A stretch of 61,888 nt of DNA. Origin: an uncultured Clostridium sp. GTDB taxonomy: Bacteria > Bacillota > Clostridia > TANB77 > CAG-508. Location of the stretch: assembly GCA_948469315.1 (NCBI GenBank), contig CAOKLQ010000010.1:1-61888 (forward strand). The letters run 5' to 3'. Below are positions 1 to 9,549 of the stretch, piece after piece. Positions within the stretch are counted from its first letter, which is position 1. The number at the start of each line of letters is the position of its first letter. The notes beneath the pieces are model-generated. The model was not told the DNA's origin, did not search any database, and worked only from the letters and a program-made list of their open reading frames with translations. The translations under genes were made by a program, and so were the position numbers.

Positions 1-115
1 CTTTCTCTAATTCTATTAAGTCTAAAAATTCAAATTTTACTTCATTTCCTTCTTCATCGTTTAATATTATTATGTTATCTAGTTCTTCTCCTACATTGTT
101 TACATCTTCACTCAT
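1..115 (-). CDS. DUF1292 (YrzB-like) protein, N-terminal part
   Basis: Only the first 38 codons are in the window; the gene starts at 115 and runs off the left edge. The visible part is strongly acidic, with a start MSEDVNNVGEELDN followed by a hydrophobic-acidic stretch ending in LDLIELEK, as in the DUF1292/YrzB family of unknown function. A GGAGGAG ribosome site lies just upstream. The order ireB, ruvX, then this gene is the conserved Firmicutes order (yrzL-yrrK-yrzB in Bacillus), which supports the call. No function can be given. Confidence 0.75.
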   Translation of the reverse strand, partial: MSEDVNNVGEELDNIIILNDEEGNEVKFEFLDLIELEK

Positions 116-249
116 TAATTTTCTCCTCCTAATTTATATTTTATTATACATTAAATTATTAGTTTTTTTCCTAAAATTTAATTTAATTTAATTATAATCT
201 ATACTAATATTTTTATTATTTGTTGTTTTTTGTATGATATACCTTATTT

Positions 250-663
250 TTATTGTTTATTTATATAATTTTCTAATATATATACAGCAGCTATTGTATC
301 TACTATATCTTTCTTTTTATGTTTGTTTATGTTTAAATCATTCATTGTTTTATGGGCTTGAACTGTTGTTAATCTCTCATCTACTGATATTATTGTTATT
401 TTATTAAATTTACATTTTAATTTATGTATAAACTCTTGAGTTTTTTGAGCCCTTAAAGTTTTTTCTCCTTTTAAGTTAAGTGGCATTCCTACAACTATTG
501 TATCTATTTCATATAATTTTAAAATTTCTTCTAATCTTTTTAAAACTATTTTATCGCTACCATTTCTTTGTATAGTTTCTAGTCCTTGCGCTGTTATTCC
601 TAAACTGTCTGTTATTGCTATGCCTACTCTTGCTTCTCCATAATCTATACTTAATCTTCTCAT
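250..663 (-). CDS. ruvX: Holliday junction resolvase-like nuclease YqgF/RuvX
   Basis: 137 residues, the usual length for YqgF. The RNase H-like fold is recognisable from the N-terminal LSIDYGEARVGIA strand with its first acidic residue, the VVGMPLNLKG segment and the ISVDERLTT motif, followed by the C-terminal DIVDTIAAVYILENY helix. The family is implicated in Holliday junction processing and in maturation of the 16S rRNA 5' end; which applies here is not shown. The start codon lies two bases from the end of ireB, so the two are translationally coupled in one leftward operon. Confidence 0.93.
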   Translation of the reverse strand: MRRLSIDYGEARVGIAITDSLGITAQGLETIQRNGSDKIVLKRLEEILKLYEIDTIVVGMPLNLKGEKTLRAQKTQEFIHKLKCKFNKITIISVDERLTTVQAHKTMNDLNINKHKKKDIVDTIAAVYILENYINKQ

Positions 664-664
664 C

Positions 665-922
665 TTAATCTTTATCTAATCCTACATATTTTTGTACCAT
701 TTTTTCAAGAAGTTCATCTCTTTCTATTGTTCTTATTTTACTTCTTGCATCTTTATAGCTTGTTATATATGTAGGGTCTCCTGATAATATATATCCAACT
801 ATTTGATTTATTGGATTATATCCTTTTTCTTCAAGCGCTATGTACACTTCTTTTAATGTTTCTTGAACTTTCTCATTATTTTCTTTTTCAATTTTAAAGT
901 TCATTGTTTCATCTAAATTCAT
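665..922 (-). CDS. ireB: IreB-family regulatory protein (UPF0297)
   Basis: 85 residues, matching the small UPF0297/IreB family in length and in the conserved segments [25 protein letters not shown] and [14 protein letters not shown]. In Enterococcus IreB is a substrate of the Ser/Thr kinase IreK and affects cephalosporin tolerance; elsewhere the role is little known. A GGAGAG ribosome site precedes the ATG. It is the middle gene of the conserved ireB-ruvX-DUF1292 trio. I see no kinase or phosphatase gene in this window, so regulation here is inference from the family. Confidence 0.92.
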   Translation of the reverse strand: MNLDETMNFKIEKENNEKVQETLKEVYIALEEKGYNPINQIVGYILSGDPTYITSYKDARSKIRTIERDELLEKMVQKYVGLDKD

Positions 923-935
923 ATATTACTCTCCT

Positions 936-2045
936 TTATACATAATTTATAGTACTTTCTTCACTATTTTCATCTAAGTATTCTTCTAATTTTTTAGTTA
1001 ATGAATCCATTGATGTTCCTTTATAATATGAAGTTATAACTAAATTTAATTTAGGTGTAAATATTTTATCTTCTTCATTTTTTTCTTCATCAATTTCGTT
1101 TTTACTAAATTGCAAACCTTCTATTTTTATTTTTAGATCCTTTAAAAAGTCTTCTGTATCTTCTGATTGAATTCCTGTAAAAACAATTACAAATTTTGGT
1201 CCCATATATCTTACGAATATATATTGTTTAGATATACTATCTTTAATTGTATCGCTTATTTGCATTACAACTTCATTACCTATATTTCTACTTCCTTTTT
1301 CATTTATTTCCTCAAGATTTACTATTTTAAACATACATACAGATGATATTGTATATTTATCAATTGCTTTTTTACCTTCACCATATAAATATTCAGCTGA
1401 CTTTAAACCTGAATAAAAATCATCTCTAACTATATTTTCAACTGTATTTTGATATTCTACAGTTTTTAATATTGTTACTATATTATTTTTTACAACTTCT
1501 AACATTGCTGTATCTAAATTGTCAAAAGCATGTGCAATTCCACTTTCAATAAGCCAATATCCAACATAAACATTATCTATAAATAATGGAAAAAACATTG
1601 CTGATTTTGCTCTTCCAAATTCCATTTTTTGGTATGGTAACTTTTCACTTTCTCTATCTACTGTTATATATTTAGGAGTTGCTGTTGTAATACTATCTTT
1701 AAAAATATCTTCATTATATAGATTAGTTAATGTTTCCCAATGTTTTTCATCAACATTTGATGCTTTAACTTTATATTCAGCTCCATCAAAAACAACAATT
1801 GTAGAATACTTTAAAGTTTCATACTTTTGAAGTATTATACTATTTATTCTTTTTAGTTTTTCGTCTACTGACAAATATTCGCCCATAGTATCCATAAAAT
1901 TTTGTAACACATTTAAACTATTTATCTTCTCATTTAAGTTACTAAATGATGTTACTTTTTTATGTATGGACATATTATATATAATTAGTGTAATTATTAT
2001 AAAAATTAATAATATTATTATTGCTATAATATACAAAAATCTCAC
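936..2045 (-). CDS. Membrane-anchored GAF and degenerate GGDEF-like protein
   Basis: 369 residues starting at a GTG. One N-terminal membrane segment (about residues 3-24) is followed by a short coiled region and a GAF-like domain (about 45-195; YSTIVVFDGAEYKVKA, AKSAMFFPLFIDNVYVGYWLIE). The C-terminal half (about 200-340) has the secondary-structure pattern of a GGDEF domain (VCMFKIVNLEEINE, FVRYMGPKFVIVFTG), but the GGDEF signature itself is replaced by RYMGPK, so cyclase activity is unlikely. It is downstream of the CpaE-like gene and upstream of ireB. Signal sensing at the membrane is inference. Confidence 0.6.
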   Translation of the reverse strand: MRFLYIIAIIILLIFIIITLIIYNMSIHKKVTSFSNLNEKINSLNVLQNFMDTMGEYLSVDEKLKRINSIILQKYETLKYSTIVVFDGAEYKVKASNVDEKHWETLTNLYNEDIFKDSITTATPKYITVDRESEKLPYQKMEFGRAKSAMFFPLFIDNVYVGYWLIESGIAHAFDNLDTAMLEVVKNNIVTILKTVEYQNTVENIVRDDFYSGLKSAEYLYGEGKKAIDKYTISSVCMFKIVNLEEINEKGSRNIGNEVVMQISDTIKDSISKQYIFVRYMGPKFVIVFTGIQSEDTEDFLKDLKIKIEGLQFSKNEIDEEKNEEDKIFTPKLNLVITSYYKGTSMDSLTKKLEEYLDENSEESTINYV

Positions 2046-2062
2046 CCCAAGTATTATATGTT

Positions 2063-4144
2063 TTAATAATTTTTCTTCATTTGATTTAATGTATCACTCA
2101 TTCCTTGTGAAAATTTTAAATCCTCATGCTCTTCATTCTGCTTTTTTTTATTTTTCTTTACCTTTACTTTTTTATTTGTTTTACTTCCTATTAAAGGATA
2201 TACCATATTATTTAAATTCTTTAATGCTAAAATAAATCCTTTAGAATATCCACTAAGTGTTATTTTACAATTAACTAGTCCTTCTAAATATTTCGAATAT
2301 GTTTGTGTTTCAAAAGGTATTGTACAATATTTAACTAAATCTCTATCAAATAATTCTGTCATAAAAGACATTGCTGGTTCATTATAGTAAGACATTCCTC
2401 CTATTATTGCTTTGTCTGTTAAACCTCTTACTTTCATGTCTTTATTTATTATTACTCTTATTTTTTCCTGCTTTAAAATATCATTTGCTTTTAAATCTCT
2501 AAGGTATGCTGTTAGAGGCTGTATTGTTAAAACATCTAAACTTTGTACTAAATATATTTCTTGAGATTCTGCAAAATATCCAAAATTAGTATTAAAATCA
2601 CAATCAATTAATACTAAATCGTAATTTTGCACTAATGTTTGTAATATTATTCCATAGTTTTGAATACCTACATCTTCTTCTGGAATAGCTGTATACACTG
2701 TCAAATTATCATTTACTTTAATACCTTCTGCTATACCATTTTGTAATTTTTTTATACTTTCAGAAGCTACATTTCTTAAATATTCTTCGTTTTGAGTATA
2801 TATATAATATGAATTTCTATTTCTAGTAGTATCTAATATAGCAGTATTAATTCCAGTTGATGATATCTCTTGTGCTACATTATTTACTAAAAAAGATGTT
2901 CCATTTTTACTAGTTCCAACAAAAGCTACTAATTTTTTATCTCCTGTTAATAGTGTTTGTATATTAAAATCTGTATTATTCTCCTTAGTATTAATAATCT
3001 CTTTTGAATTACTTGTAGATTGATTATATTGATTTTCAAAAATCTCATTATCAAAACCAGGTAATACAGTAGAGTCATCTAGTACAGTTTCATTTTCCGG
3101 TGAAATCTCAAATAAATTTATATTTTCTTCTGGTAGAGGATTCTTTCTAGGTCTTCCTCTTTTTTTAGGAACTTTTGGAACTGTTTCATCTGGCAAAGGA
3201 TTTTTTCTAGGTCTCCCTCTTTTTCTTTTTGGAGCTGGTTCTACAAATTCTTTTTCCATTTCTTCTAATATTGAGCCTGGTATAGATGATTGTGTATCTT
3301 CTGCCATCTCTTTTTGTGTAACTATTTTTTTTACTTTAGCTTTATTAACAGCTTCAGGTACTATAACATTACCAATAACTGGCGCTGTTTTATCAGTAAT
3401 AAAATTCATACTCAATCCATTATCTTGCTCTTTTATATAATTACTTACAGAAGATGTCATTATTCTTTGATATTTAGGGGAAGTTGTCTCTAATATAGCT
3501 TTTACATTTAGTGGTAATATATTAGCTATAACCTTTAATTGTTCTTCACTATATTGTGATGCTATACTTTCAAAGCTTTCTGCATATTTATCTTCATTTT
3601 TTCCTAATTTTTTATAATGACTCAATATATTTTGAATTTCTACTTCACTAACTTCGTTTTCATTTTCTGGTGAATATTTCACATCATCCGTATCTATTTT
3701 ATAATAAATTTTTGCTTCTTTTTTTGTTCTAGGCTTCTTTATTAAATTACAGATCTCATCTATACTTCTGTCATTTCCAAGAACTGCATCATAAATTCCT
3801 ATACTAAATAATTTTACTAAAATATCTTCAGATTTACTTCTTCTATCTGAACAGATTAGTATTATTGGTGTATCATTTCTACTACTATTTGTTGCTTCAT
3901 CGCTAATTGCATCTAATTTATCAAAAATAAATTTATCTATTGCATCATAATTATTATTAGCAAATGGCTCTAAATCTTCACTTATGACAATTCTATCATA
4001 AGTATTGTCTTTTTGTAATTCTTTTTGTATTGCATTAAAGTAATAAACATTTTTTGATGAAATAATTTCTTTATATTCCTTTTGATATTTTTTTACAATT
4101 GATTCAGAAATATTTTCATTACTTACTGCAAATAAAACTTTCAT
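2063..4144 (-). CDS. CpaE/TadZ-like P-loop ATPase with AT-hook-like linker
   Basis: 693 residues. The N-terminus resembles a response-regulator-like receiver (VLFAVSNENISESIVKK, IVISEDLEPF, PIILICSDRR). A disordered linker (about residues 300-345) carries two GRPRKNPLP repeats preceded by basic runs, the pattern of an AT-hook. The C-terminal half is a MinD/ParA-type fold with an altered Walker A (VGTSKNGTSFLVNNVA) and Walker B-like LVLIDCDFN, as in CpaE/TadZ localisation proteins. No pilus genes are adjacent, so a Tad pilus role is not supported here. The ATG follows an AGGGG site inside the end of the upstream gene, indicating coupling. Confidence 0.6.
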   Translation of the reverse strand: MKVLFAVSNENISESIVKKYQKEYKEIISSKNVYYFNAIQKELQKDNTYDRIVISEDLEPFANNNYDAIDKFIFDKLDAISDEATNSSRNDTPIILICSDRRSKSEDILVKLFSIGIYDAVLGNDRSIDEICNLIKKPRTKKEAKIYYKIDTDDVKYSPENENEVSEVEIQNILSHYKKLGKNEDKYAESFESIASQYSEEQLKVIANILPLNVKAILETTSPKYQRIMTSSVSNYIKEQDNGLSMNFITDKTAPVIGNVIVPEAVNKAKVKKIVTQKEMAEDTQSSIPGSILEEMEKEFVEPAPKRKRGRPRKNPLPDETVPKVPKKRGRPRKNPLPEENINLFEISPENETVLDDSTVLPGFDNEIFENQYNQSTSNSKEIINTKENNTDFNIQTLLTGDKKLVAFVGTSKNGTSFLVNNVAQEISSTGINTAILDTTRNRNSYYIYTQNEEYLRNVASESIKKLQNGIAEGIKVNDNLTVYTAIPEEDVGIQNYGIILQTLVQNYDLVLIDCDFNTNFGYFAESQEIYLVQSLDVLTIQPLTAYLRDLKANDILKQEKIRVIINKDMKVRGLTDKAIIGGMSYYNEPAMSFMTELFDRDLVKYCTIPFETQTYSKYLEGLVNCKITLSGYSKGFILALKNLNNMVYPLIGSKTNKKVKVKKNKKKQNEEHEDLKFSQGMSDTLNQMKKNY

Positions 4145-4148
4145 TTGT

Positions 4149-4556
4149 TTAACCCCTCCAACCTTTTACAACTATCGCAAATATAAGCGGTAATATTTGT
4201 GCTATAACAAGAATTGTTACAAAGCTTATTATCATTGTAAAACCTTTATCTCTCTCATCTAATTTATGAATTCCTATTACATATTGATAAATTGCTCCTA
4301 TTGCAATTCCTATAAAGCAAAATGGTATACTATATATTCTTACCATATTTAAAATATAAGCAGCTAATCCATATGCATCTCCGTAATCTTGTTTATAATC
4401 TTCTAGTTTCTTTTGTACATTTTCTTTTATTTCAACTAATGCCTCTGTACCTTGTTTTTCCGTATTATTCTTAATATTTGTAGTATTTTGTGCATAAGAT
4501 ATTGGTGTAAATAACATTACTAGCATACAAAGTACTGTTATTGTTGCTTTTTTCAT
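4149..4556 (-). CDS. Small secreted-then-membrane protein, VirB2/TrbC-like topology
   Basis: 135 residues with a clear signal peptide (MKKATITVLCMLVMLFTP then cleavage near ISYAQ), a charged helical stretch (about residues 35-65) and two membrane segments (about 72-92 and 105-128). This layout resembles TrbC/VirB2-type or pilin-like proteins, but I recognise no diagnostic motif. It overlaps the ribosome site of the CpaE-like ATPase gene four bases downstream, so the two probably work together. Function is unknown. Confidence 0.6.
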   Translation of the reverse strand: MKKATITVLCMLVMLFTPISYAQNTTNIKNNTEKQGTEALVEIKENVQKKLEDYKQDYGDAYGLAAYILNMVRIYSIPFCFIGIAIGAIYQYVIGIHKLDERDKGFTMIISFVTILVIAQILPLIFAIVVKGWRG

Positions 4557-4645
4557 ACGGATAATTGCTCCCTTCTCATATTTTTCCTATATAATAATAC
4601 ACTACAAATAAAAAAATAGCAAGAAAATTTTAGAAAAATTTATTT

Positions 4646-5043
4646 TTATATACTTTTTTCTAATATTTCTTTTAATCTTTTATAATCTTTTATTAAATAT
4701 AGGTACCCAATTAATCCTTCAAACGCTGTTGCATACATATAGTCTACTGAACTTGCATTTTTAGGTAAATGATGATTTCCGTGTATTTCTTGTTCTTCTT
4801 ACTATATCTTTTTCTTCCCCGTGTTAGATAATGTTCTATATTTTTTAGTATTTGTGCTTGACTTGATGCTTTTACATATTTTGTTGCTTCTATATGTAAT
4901 TCGTGTACTTTGTGTTTTGTATTGTTTATTAAATGTGTTCTTATGTATAGTTCATATATGCAATCGCCTATATAAGCCCATACTAGTGGATTCATTAAAT
5001 TTACTTCTTGCTTATCTTTTGTAGGATTGAATATTTTTTCCAT
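4646..5043 (-). CDS. mrnC: Mini-ribonuclease III, read through two CGG +1 sites
   Basis: Mini-III matures 23S rRNA ends in Firmicutes. The N-terminal part (NPLVWAYIGDCIYELYIR) carries the RNase III-like acidic residues. In the starting frame the protein leaves the family after residue 74 and ends early. Skipping the C of an in-frame CGG at 4819-4821 (ACA CGG GGA) gives LTGEEKDIVRRTRNT; skipping the C of a second in-frame CGG at 4779-4781 (ACA CGG AAA) gives GNHHLPKNASS and then YMYATAFEGLIGYLYL, the conserved Mini-III C-terminus, ending at TAA 4646-4648. The repaired length is about 131 residues, normal for the family. Both skipped sites restore a glycine. Confidence 0.85.
4779..4781 (-). other. 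In-frame CGG, +1 site 2 of mrnC
   Basis: Context ACA-CGG-AAA in the frame entered after site 1. Skipping C gives ACA-GGA-AAT (Thr-Gly-Asn) and leads into the conserved ATAFEGLIGYLYL end. Confidence 0.85.
4819..4821 (-). other. In-frame CGG, +1 site 1 of mrnC
   Basis: Context ACA-CGG-GGA on the coding strand. Skipping C gives ACA-GGG-GAA (Thr-Gly-Glu) and returns to the Mini-III frame. Confidence 0.85.
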
Positions 5044-5104
5044 TTTTTCTCCTTCTTTTATTGTTTTAACAGTTTGACGTTAATTTAATTATATGTCTTG
5101 GTTT

Positions 5105-5133
5105 GTAGTGGTCGTCGAGACGCCGACCACTAC
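5105..5133. repeat. GC-richer hairpin repeat, family A, copy 1
   Basis: Inverted repeat GTAGTGGTCG ... CGACCACTAC between mrnC and rbgA, embedded in AT-rich flanks that contain TTTGACGTTAATTT on one side and ATCATTTGATATTT on the other. Similar units lie at 27828-27849 and 45184-45206. It could act as a bidirectional terminator or be a small mobile repeat. Confidence 0.6.
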
Positions 5134-5157
5134 ATCATTTGATATTTGTTTATATTT

Positions 5158-6051
5158 TTATTTTACCTTTTCTATTGTTATTTTTCCTAATTTTCCGCTT
5201 CTATAATCTTCTAATATTATATTTGCTGTTTTTTCATCATCTACTTTCCCACCAGCAACTATTGCTCCACGCTTTTTTCCTATTAATTGCATTATTTCAT
5301 ATATGTTTTCATTTTCTGGTCTTTGTTCATTTAATATATTATCTATTAAATTACTATCTAGATTGTATCTTTTTTCAAGATTTTCTCTATAATTTTCTAA
5401 TAAGTATTTTACAAATTGAAATGCCACTTCTACTTTTTCTATTACATCATCTTTTATTGTTCCAGTATATGCTAAATTTAAAGCAACTTCTTCGCTTTCA
5501 AATTTCGGCCATAAAACTCCTGGTGTATCTAATAAGTCTATTTGGTTATTAATTCTTATCCATTGTTTAACTTTTGTAACACCTGGTTTGTTTCCAACAA
5601 TTAAAGAACTTTTTTTAGCTATTCTATTTATAAAAGAAGATTTTCCTACATTTGGAATTCCTAAAATCATAACTCTTATTGCTTTTCCTACTCTTCCTTT
5701 TTTACTCATTTCCTCTTGTTTTTTTTCCATTACTTCTTCTACTTTTTTTATTACATTTTGAACACCTTTTCCAGAATTAGAATCTGTCACAACAGCTATT
5801 ATATTTTGCTTTTTATAAAAATCCATCCATTTTGCAGTTTGCAGTTCATCTGCTAAATCGCTTTTATTTAGCACAACTATTCTATTTTTCGCTTTTACTA
5901 TCTCATTTATATCTGGATTTCTACTAGATATAGGAATTCTTGCATCTATAAGCTCTATAACTACATCTATTAGTTTTAAATCTTGTATTATTTGTTTTCT
6001 TGTCTTGGCCATATGGCCTGGATACCAGTTGATATTAATATTTTTATCCAC
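5158..6051 (-). CDS. rbgA: Ribosome biogenesis GTPase RbgA (YlqF)
   Basis: Circularly permuted GTPase needed late in 50S subunit assembly. The N-terminal INWYPGHMAKTRKQI motif, then LNKSD (G4) before GIPNVGKSSFIN (G1) and DTPGVLWP (G3), show the permuted order. I choose the GTG at 6049-6051 because it follows AGGAGG at correct spacing and makes the protein begin just before NWYPGHM, as in the family; the longer reading adds eleven non-conserved residues. About 297 residues. It is followed by mrnC, another ribosome-maturation gene. The next two genes upstream are membrane proteins. Confidence 0.93.
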   Translation of the reverse strand: MDKNININWYPGHMAKTRKQIIQDLKLIDVVIELIDARIPISSRNPDINEIVKAKNRIVVLNKSDLADELQTAKWMDFYKKQNIIAVVTDSNSGKGVQNVIKKVEEVMEKKQEEMSKKGRVGKAIRVMILGIPNVGKSSFINRIAKKSSLIVGNKPGVTKVKQWIRINNQIDLLDTPGVLWPKFESEEVALNLAYTGTIKDDVIEKVEVAFQFVKYLLENYRENLEKRYNLDSNLIDNILNEQRPENENIYEIMQLIGKKRGAIVAGGKVDDEKTANIILEDYRSGKLGKITIEKVK

Positions 6052-6092
6052 CTTTTTCCTCCTATTTTTGTTAAGCAGACACAAAGTTCGAT

Positions 6093-6572
6093 TTATAAAG
6101 TTCTATAATTATTTTTATCTGCTCTATCATCCATTTTTCTATCATATTGCTCATTTTTATAAAACCAGTCTGTCTTTTTGTCTACTGGATGCGACATTTT
6201 GTTTTTATCTAGCAATAACTCAAATAAAGCAAATATTGGCAGGGCTACTGCTATTGCATTTGACAGTAAGTCTATATATAAATTTATATCATATATTGCA
6301 TCTGGACTTATTACAGTTATTATTTGATTTGCAAGTGGCACTCCAAAATACCCTCCATATGTTACTAAATATAATATAGCTCCTAATATTTTTCTTTTTA
6401 GTATTAAAATAATTGAAAGCAATGTTATAAATAAAAGTACAACTTCCACCCCATAGTTAGGTATTGAAAATCCTATATTTATCCCTATTGTATCTGTTAG
6501 TGCAACTACTACTCTAAATACCCAGTACATTATCATAAACATAATGACTAAATATGTTGATAAATTTTTCAT
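6093..6572 (-). CDS. Four-helix membrane protein, unknown
   Basis: 159 residues with four predicted membrane helices (about residues 5-27, 37-58, 64-86 and 100-122) and a charged cytoplasmic tail rich in Asp, Lys and Arg (DKKTDWFYKNEQYDRKMDDRAD). I do not recognise a family. It lies between a 63-residue membrane protein and rbgA in the same leftward run, with about 40 bases to rbgA. Confidence 0.6.
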   Translation of the reverse strand: MKNLSTYLVIMFMIMYWVFRVVVALTDTIGINIGFSIPNYGVEVVLLFITLLSIILILKRKILGAILYLVTYGGYFGVPLANQIITVISPDAIYDINLYIDLLSNAIAVALPIFALFELLLDKNKMSHPVDKKTDWFYKNEQYDRKMDDRADKNNYRTL

Positions 6573-6592
6573 CTGTATTCCTCCATTTTTAT

Positions 6593-6784
6593 TTATATAT
6601 TTATTTTTATTATAATTAATCCTATTATACTTATTATAAATCCTACTATTTTTAGTATCGCTGTACTGCTATTTTGGTCTCCAAAACCAAATAGTTTTTT
6701 TGATATATTACGTGCTTCAAATATACTTATTGTTCCAACTAATATTATTATAACTGCAATTAAATTCAAAATAACTTGTATCAT
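6593..6784 (-). CDS. Small two-helix membrane protein, unknown
   Basis: 63 residues with two hydrophobic helices (about 3-21 and 42-62) separated by a charged loop (EARNISKKLFGFGDQNSS). No family recognised. It sits about 20 bases upstream of the four-helix membrane protein gene and probably shares its transcript. Confidence 0.5.
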   Translation of the reverse strand: MIQVILNLIAVIIILVGTISIFEARNISKKLFGFGDQNSSTAILKIVGFIISIIGLIIIKINI

Positions 6785-6877
6785 ATTTTTATATACCCTC
6801 TTTATTTTAATTGAAATATATAATAATTTGTTTTGTATAAAATGTCAAATTTGTTTTTTTAATAAAATAATTTAACT

Positions 6878-8936
6878 TTATATTTCTATTCTATTTTCAA
6901 ATTTATTTTCTACCATTTTCTTTAATTGTTTATTTTCCTCTTTTTCCAATTTAGGGTCTTTATCAATTATTTTTATTGCTAAGCTTTGCACCATTTTTAG
7001 CATTTCTATATCTTCAAATAAATTTGCTATTTTAAATTCTGGAAGTCCATGTTGTTTTGTTCCAAAAAATTCTCCTGATCCCCTTAGCTCTAAATCTTTT
7101 TCTGAAATTATGAATCCATCATTTGTAGATGTCATAACTTTCATCCTTTCTTGAACAATTTTTCCTTTTCCTTCATATTTTAAAATACAATAAGATTGAT
7201 AGTCTCCTCTTCCTACTCTTCCACGTAATTGGTGAAGCTGAGCAAGCCCAAACCTCTCAGCATTTTCTACTATCATTACACTTGCATTTGGTACATTTAC
7301 TCCTACTTCTATTACTGTTGTTGAAATTAGTATATTTATTTTACCATTTTTAAATTCTTCCATTATTTCATCTTTTTGCTTTGTTTTCATTTTTCCGTGT
7401 AAATATTCTACATTGTAGTGACAAAAGATTTCTTCTTTATATTTTTTGGTCAATTCTTCTACTGATTTTAAATCCATTTGATCATTTTCTTCAACAAGTG
7501 GACATACTATATAAGCTTGTCTTCCTTCATCTATTTGTTTTTTTATAAAATCATTAACTCTTTGTTCTAATCCTTTTGTTACTGCAAATGTATCTATCTT
7601 TTTTCTATTTGGTGGAAGTTCATCTATTATTGAAATATCTAAATCTCCATATAATATTAGTGCTAGAGTTCTTGGTATTGGGGTTGCTGTCATAACAAGT
7701 ACATCTGGATTTTGACCTTTTTCTACTATGCTAGTACGTTGTTTTACTCCAAATCTATGTTGTTCATCTGTTACAACTAACCCTAAATTTTTAAATTTTA
7801 CATTTTCTTCTAATATAGCATGTGTTCCAATTAATACATCAATTTCTCCTTCTTCTAATCTTTTTAATATATCCTCCTTTTTTTTCTTTGTTATGCTTGA
7901 AATTAAAAGTTCACATTTTATTCCAAATTGTTCTAAAATCTCTGTAAAGCTTTCTAAATGCTGAGTAGCAAGTATTGCAGTTGGTGCCATTATTGCTACT
8001 TGATATCCACTTTTTACTGCTTTATATGTAGTAATTATTGATACTGCTGTTTTTCCGAGATCCTACATCTCCTTGCAAAAGCCTATTCATAGCTTTTTTG
8101 CTTTCCATATCTAAATCTATTTCTTCTAATACCTTTAATTGTGCCTTTGTAAGATTAAATGGTAAAACATTTATTACATCTGACATATGTACATCTTTAT
8201 TAAACTTTATTCCTTCATCTTCCTTTTTATATTTAGATTTTAAGCTAAGAAGTGCAAGTTGCATGCTAAGTAATTCTTCAAAAACCAATCTTTTTCTAGA
8301 AATATTAAAATCTTTAAATTGTTTTGGAAAATGTATATTATTTATTGCTGTATTTATATCTACTAAATTATATTCTTTTAACAAATATTCTGGCAAAGTT
8401 TCTTCTAAACTATTTTTTACTAATTCTAAACCATTTTCTATAATCTTTCTTATATTGTTTTGAGATAAATTATATGTAAGTGGGTAAATAGGAATAATTT
8501 TTCCTGTATTATTACTTTTTTGTATGTCTTCATATATTGGAGAATTCATCTCTACTTTATTCCCTATTCTTTTTACTTTTCCAAAAAATTTATAAGTCTG
8601 CCCTATTTTAAAAACACTCTTTAAATAGCTTTGATTAAACCAGGTTATAGTTATACTTCCAGTTTCATCTCTTGCAATTAATTTATATATAACCATTTTT
8701 CTATTTCTAGTTCTTATTTCAGATATTTTAGATGTGATAATAGCTTCTATTAAAACTTCCTCTCCATCATTAACTTCTGCAATTTTAGTAGGTTTACTTC
8801 TATCTTCATATGTTCTTGGATAATAATTTATCAAATCTTCTAAATTATAAATTCCTAGTTTATTTAATAATATAGCTCTGTTTGGTCCTACACCTTTTAC
8901 ATATTTAATTTCTTTATTTAATAATTCATTTTCCAT
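6878..8936 (-). CDS. recG: ATP-dependent DNA helicase RecG, read through one CGG +1 site
   Basis: RecG remodels stalled replication forks. The N-terminal wedge/OB domain (about residues 10-230) is intact, then at codon 294 the frame breaks inside Walker A: the DNA encodes GDVGS-CGG-AAA. Skipping the C at 8055-8057 gives GDVGSGKTAV and joins the remainder in one frame: VVTDEQHRFGV (DExH box), VMTATPIPRT, and QLRGRVGRG. Repaired length is about 685 residues, normal for RecG. Without the +1 event neither half could be an active helicase. It is divergent from rpmB, as often in Firmicutes. Confidence 0.93.
8055..8057 (-). other. In-frame CGG, +1 site in recG Walker A
   Basis: Context TCT-CGG-AAA. 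Skipping C gives TCT-GGA-AAA-ACA (Ser-Gly-Lys-Thr), the canonical Walker A end. Confidence 0.9.
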
Positions 8937-9241
8937 TTAATTCTCCTAAAATCATAAAATGTAATACATTTTTTAATTAAGTCATAATATTTTATGCAAT
9001 TAATATTCTGAAAAATTAATACATTATAATTCATTACGGATCGCAGATCGCGTCGCCCTCTATATGATTAATTTTCATTAGTGTCGAACAATATATTCAA
9101 AATCTCATCTTTCCGACCTTGGACTTCCAACTTCTGACCTCCATTCTAACACAAATTTTATAAAAAGTCTTGTTTTTTTTTTTCTTTTGTGTTAGACTAA
9201 TAAACAGTCAATTTATTTCTATATTTAGGAGGTGCTTTTAA
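8937..9241. other. Gene-free region between divergent recG and rpmB
   Basis: 305 bases. It must hold both promoters. Before rpmB there is a TTGTTT-rich stretch near 9170, then TTAGACTAAT near 9192, and a strong AGGAGG ribosome site at about 9227. A GC-richer patch with GATCGCAGATCGCG at about 9040-9055 is unlike its surroundings. I find no RNA gene. Confidence 0.5.
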
Positions 9242-9439
9242 ATGGCTAAATGTGTAATTTGTGAAAAATCTATAAGCCATGGAAATAAACTTAGTATAAC
9301 ACGTTCTCATATAAGCAAGAGAACTTCTAGAACTTGGAAACCAAATTTAAGAACAGTTAAAGCAATAGTAAATGGTCAACCAAAAAGAATTTCAGTTTGT
9401 GCTAAATGTTTACGTTCTGGAAAAGTAAAAAGAGCTTAG
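9242..9439 (+). CDS. rpmB: 50S ribosomal protein L28
   Basis: 65 residues, clearly L28: MAKCVICEKSISHGNKLS, SKRTSRTWKPNLRTV and ISVCAKCLRSGKV. The two Cys-x2-Cys pairs (CVIC and CAKC) show the zinc-binding form of the protein. AGGAGG lies upstream, and an intrinsic terminator follows within 40 bases. spoVM lies convergently just downstream, the same neighbour as in Bacillus. Confidence 0.97.
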   Translation: MAKCVICEKSISHGNKLSITRSHISKRTSRTWKPNLRTVKAIVNGQPKRISVCAKCLRSGKVKRA

Positions 9440-9476
9440 TTTAATAAATATGGTTTTTATAATTTTTATATAAATT

Positions 9477-9507
9477 TAAAAGATAGGTTTTAAGACCTAT
9501 CTTTTTT
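9477..9507 (+). terminator. Intrinsic terminator after rpmB
   Basis: Stem AAGATAGGT / ACCTATCTT with a short TTTAAG loop followed by a T run. It is near symmetrical with A runs on the other side, so it can also serve spoVM from the opposite strand. Confidence 0.85.
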
Positions 9508-9549
9508 ATCTTATAATATTATATTTGTTTTTTCATATGTATTTAATTT

